Positions 62,862 to 64,000 of a stretch of DNA of 64,000 nucleotides are shown piece after piece. Within the stretch, counting starts at the first letter, position 1; each line of letters opens with the position of its first letter. Source of the DNA: Acidimicrobiaceae bacterium (lineage in GTDB: Bacteria > Actinomycetota > Acidimicrobiia > Acidimicrobiales > RAAP-2). Under the pieces are notes generated by a model that saw only the letters and a program-made list of their open reading frames with translations, was not told the origin of the DNA and made no database searches. A program made the translations under genes and the position numbers. The stretch lies in NCBI GenBank assembly GCA_003164095.1, contig PLRX01000141.1:46297-110296 (forward strand), read 5' to 3'.

Positions 62862-63614
62862 TCAGCCGGCCTGGCGGCGCACGGCCTCCGCCGCAGCCTC
62901 CGCTGTGGCGGCGTCACCCAGGAACCCGTGGGACACGACGCCGAGCTCGCCGTCGAAGACGTAGCGATAGGGGATGCCCGTCGGGATCTCGAGGTCGACG
63001 ATGTCGTCGTCGCCGATGCCCTCGATGTGCTTGCGCAGGGCCCGCAGGCTGTTGCCGTGGGCGACGACCAGCACGCCGCCGCCCCGGGCGCCCTCGGCCA
63101 GGAGGTCGGGTACGAGGGCGTCCGCCCAGTAAGGGACGGTGCGGGCGACCACGTCGGCAAGGCACTCGGTGAGCGGGAGGGAGTCCGTGGGCACGTCGCG
63201 GTAGCGGGGGTCACCGGCCGGGTCGTGGGCGTCGCCACGCTCGACGGGGGGTGGTGGAAAGGCATAGCTCCGTCGCCACTCCTTCACCTGGGCCTCGCCG
63301 TGCTCGGCTGCCGTCTCCTTCTTGTTGAGCCCCTGCAGCGCCCCGTAGTGACGCTCGTTGAGCCGCCAGTGGCGCCGCACGGGCAGCCAGGGCCGACCGG
63401 CTGCGTCGAGCGCGAGGTCTGCCGTCCGGATCGCCCGTGTCAGCACGGACGTGTGGACCACCCGCAGGTCGAGGCCGTCGGCGGCGAGCAGTTCGCCCGC
63501 GCCCCGCGCCTCCTCCTCACCCAGAACCGAGAGGTCGACGTCGTACCACCCGGTGAAGAGGTTCTCGGCGTTCCAGAGCGATTGGCCGTGACGGAGCAGC
63601 ACCAACTGGGGCAT
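62862..63614 (-). CDS. gpmA: 2,3-bisphosphoglycerate-dependent phosphoglycerate mutase
   Basis: 250 residues from ATG 63614 ([23 protein letters not shown]), where the family begins; an upstream in-frame extension is not used. Catalytic His in [31 protein letters not shown] and the second His in [13 protein letters not shown] are intact. It interconverts 3- and 2-phosphoglycerate in glycolysis. Confidence 0.95.
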   Translation of the reverse strand: MPQLVLLRHGQSLWNAENLFTGWYDVDLSVLGEEEARGAGELLAADGLDLRVVHTSVLTRAIRTADLALDAAGRPWLPVRRHWRLNERHYGALQGLNKKETAAEHGEAQVKEWRRSYAFPPPPVERGDAHDPAGDPRYRDVPTDSLPLTECLADVVARTVPYWADALVPDLLAEGARGGGVLVVAHGNSLRALRKHIEGIGDDDIVDLEIPTGIPYRYVFDGELGVVSHGFLGDAATAEAAAEAVRRQAG

Positions 63615-63670
63615 GGATCGAGCGTATCCCGGGTCCTGGCGGTGAATAGTCACAAGAATTGTGCAGAAAA

Positions 63671-63702
63671 CTTGCTATAGAGGCACTCAAGTTTGCTATA
63701 GT
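63671..63702 (+). promoter_or_regulatory. dnaK promoter with HAIR-like element
   Basis: CTTGCTA (63671-63677), 7 nt, ACTCAAG (63685-63691) matches the HspR-associated inverted repeat CTTGAGT-N7-ACTCAAG in its right half. TTGCTATAG occurs at 63672-63680 and 63693-63701, exactly 21 bp apart. The second copy forms a TATAGT -10 (63697-63702). Confidence 0.6.
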
Positions 63703-63707
63703 TGTCC

Positions 63708-63815
63708 ATGGAGACAGAGGCCCCAGGGCTCGTCGGGAGTACCGGCGGTCCGGCCGACGGCTCCGCCGAAAGGCAGGGCGCACCAGTCGAGGGCGCCGAG
63801 GCGCCGGAGCAGTAG
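63708..63815 (+). CDS. Possible leaderless 35-residue peptide upstream of dnaK
   Basis: ATG 63708 begins 5 nt after the TATAGT -10, so a transcript from it would start at or next to the ATG. The reading frame runs [14 protein letters not shown] ... APEQ and stops at 63813-63815, 91 nt before dnaK. Codons mostly end in G or C, but length and low complexity make it only a candidate. It may be a leader peptide affecting dnaK. Confidence 0.3.
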   Translation: METEAPGLVGSTGGPADGSAERQGAPVEGAEAPEQ

Positions 63816-63906
63816 CAGCACCGGCATCCCGGACACAGCAGTAACCACACGAGGAAGCAACGCAAGCCCCGGGCCCGCAGAGGGCGAGGGAGTAGGAGGC
63901 AAGGAC

Positions 63907-64000
63907 ATGGCCAAGGCCGTAGGTATCGATCTCGGGACCACCAACTCGGTGGTCGCCGTACTGGAGGGTGGCGAGCCCGTCGTCATCCCCAACGCCGAGG
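63907..64000 (+). CDS. dnaK: Chaperone DnaK, N-terminal end
   Basis: 31 residues before the window ends. The [23 protein letters not shown] start is the DnaK ATPase phosphate-1 motif; GGAGG stands just upstream. Hsp70 folds client proteins using ATP together with GrpE and DnaJ, whose genes presumably follow beyond the window. Confidence 0.95.
   Translation, partial: MAKAVGIDLGTTNSVVAVLEGGEPVVIPNAE

Overview
High-GC DNA with tightly packed, often 4-nt-overlapping genes, from a member of the Actinomycetota. The class Acidimicrobiia is the best guess. Pointers are an F420-type LLM oxidoreductase, a mycofactocin-type SDR, a PstSCAB cluster next to an OmpR-type regulator with GTTCACC-like Pho repeats, an Rv0338c-like membrane Fe-S oxidoreductase, and two secreted proteins carrying 42-residue GYWxVAxDGGIFxFGDA repeats that I associate with Acidimicrobiia. 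No plasmid, phage, transposase or CRISPR signature was seen, so this reads as ordinary chromosome.

Layout. 0-2.8 kb: 5' part of a CoA-transferase, then an LLM oxidoreductase overlapping an alpha/beta hydrolase. 2.8-7.8 kb: phosphate uptake (Pho box, pstS-pstC-pstA-pstB) convergent with a response regulator. 7.9-9.8 kb: a two-subunit FluC fluoride channel and a second response regulator. 10.2-17.6 kb: pgi, a fatty acid desaturase, a PaaX-like regulator, a mycofactocin-type SDR, a sulfatase and a membrane protein. 18-30 kb: a PfkB kinase, yaaA, an HtrA-type protease, an MBL-fold hydrolase, two DUF202 proteins, flavodoxin, NTF2-like, SRPBCC and GAP-family proteins, an amidase and a CPA1 antiporter. 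30-33.3 kb: PadR, a HAAS-like membrane protein and an ABC ATPase/permease. 33.4-36.3 kb: a low-affinity iron permease-like protein and a DUF1611-PLP racemase operon. 36.4-40.6 kb: two divergent secreted proteins with the same six-repeat module. 40.7-46.5 kb: LtrA, a decayed nitronate monooxygenase, a secreted hydrolase, a cupin and threonine ammonia-lyase. 46.7-53.5 kb: a TauD-type dioxygenase, two DHA2 MFS exporters, MarR, YceH and a cysteine-dioxygenase-like protein. 53.7-60.3 kb: a broken MFS gene, tRNA-Gly(CCC), dcd, a large Fe-S oxidoreductase, a cNMP-binding protein, two membrane proteins and a broken MBL gene. 60.3-64 kb: amt-glnK with a GlnR-like box, gpmA, and the start of dnaK.

Themes: nutrient-responsive uptake (phosphate, ammonium), organic sulfur use (sulfatase, TauD, cysteine-dioxygenase-like; the last two share an upstream motif), and several genes with visible recent change (a 36-bp in-frame duplication in the threonine ammonia-lyase gene and three pseudogenes between 42 and 60 kb). 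Strong hairpins without clear U-tracts close many transcription units. All coordinates and translations were read by eye; family assignments rest on motif recognition, with no database search.
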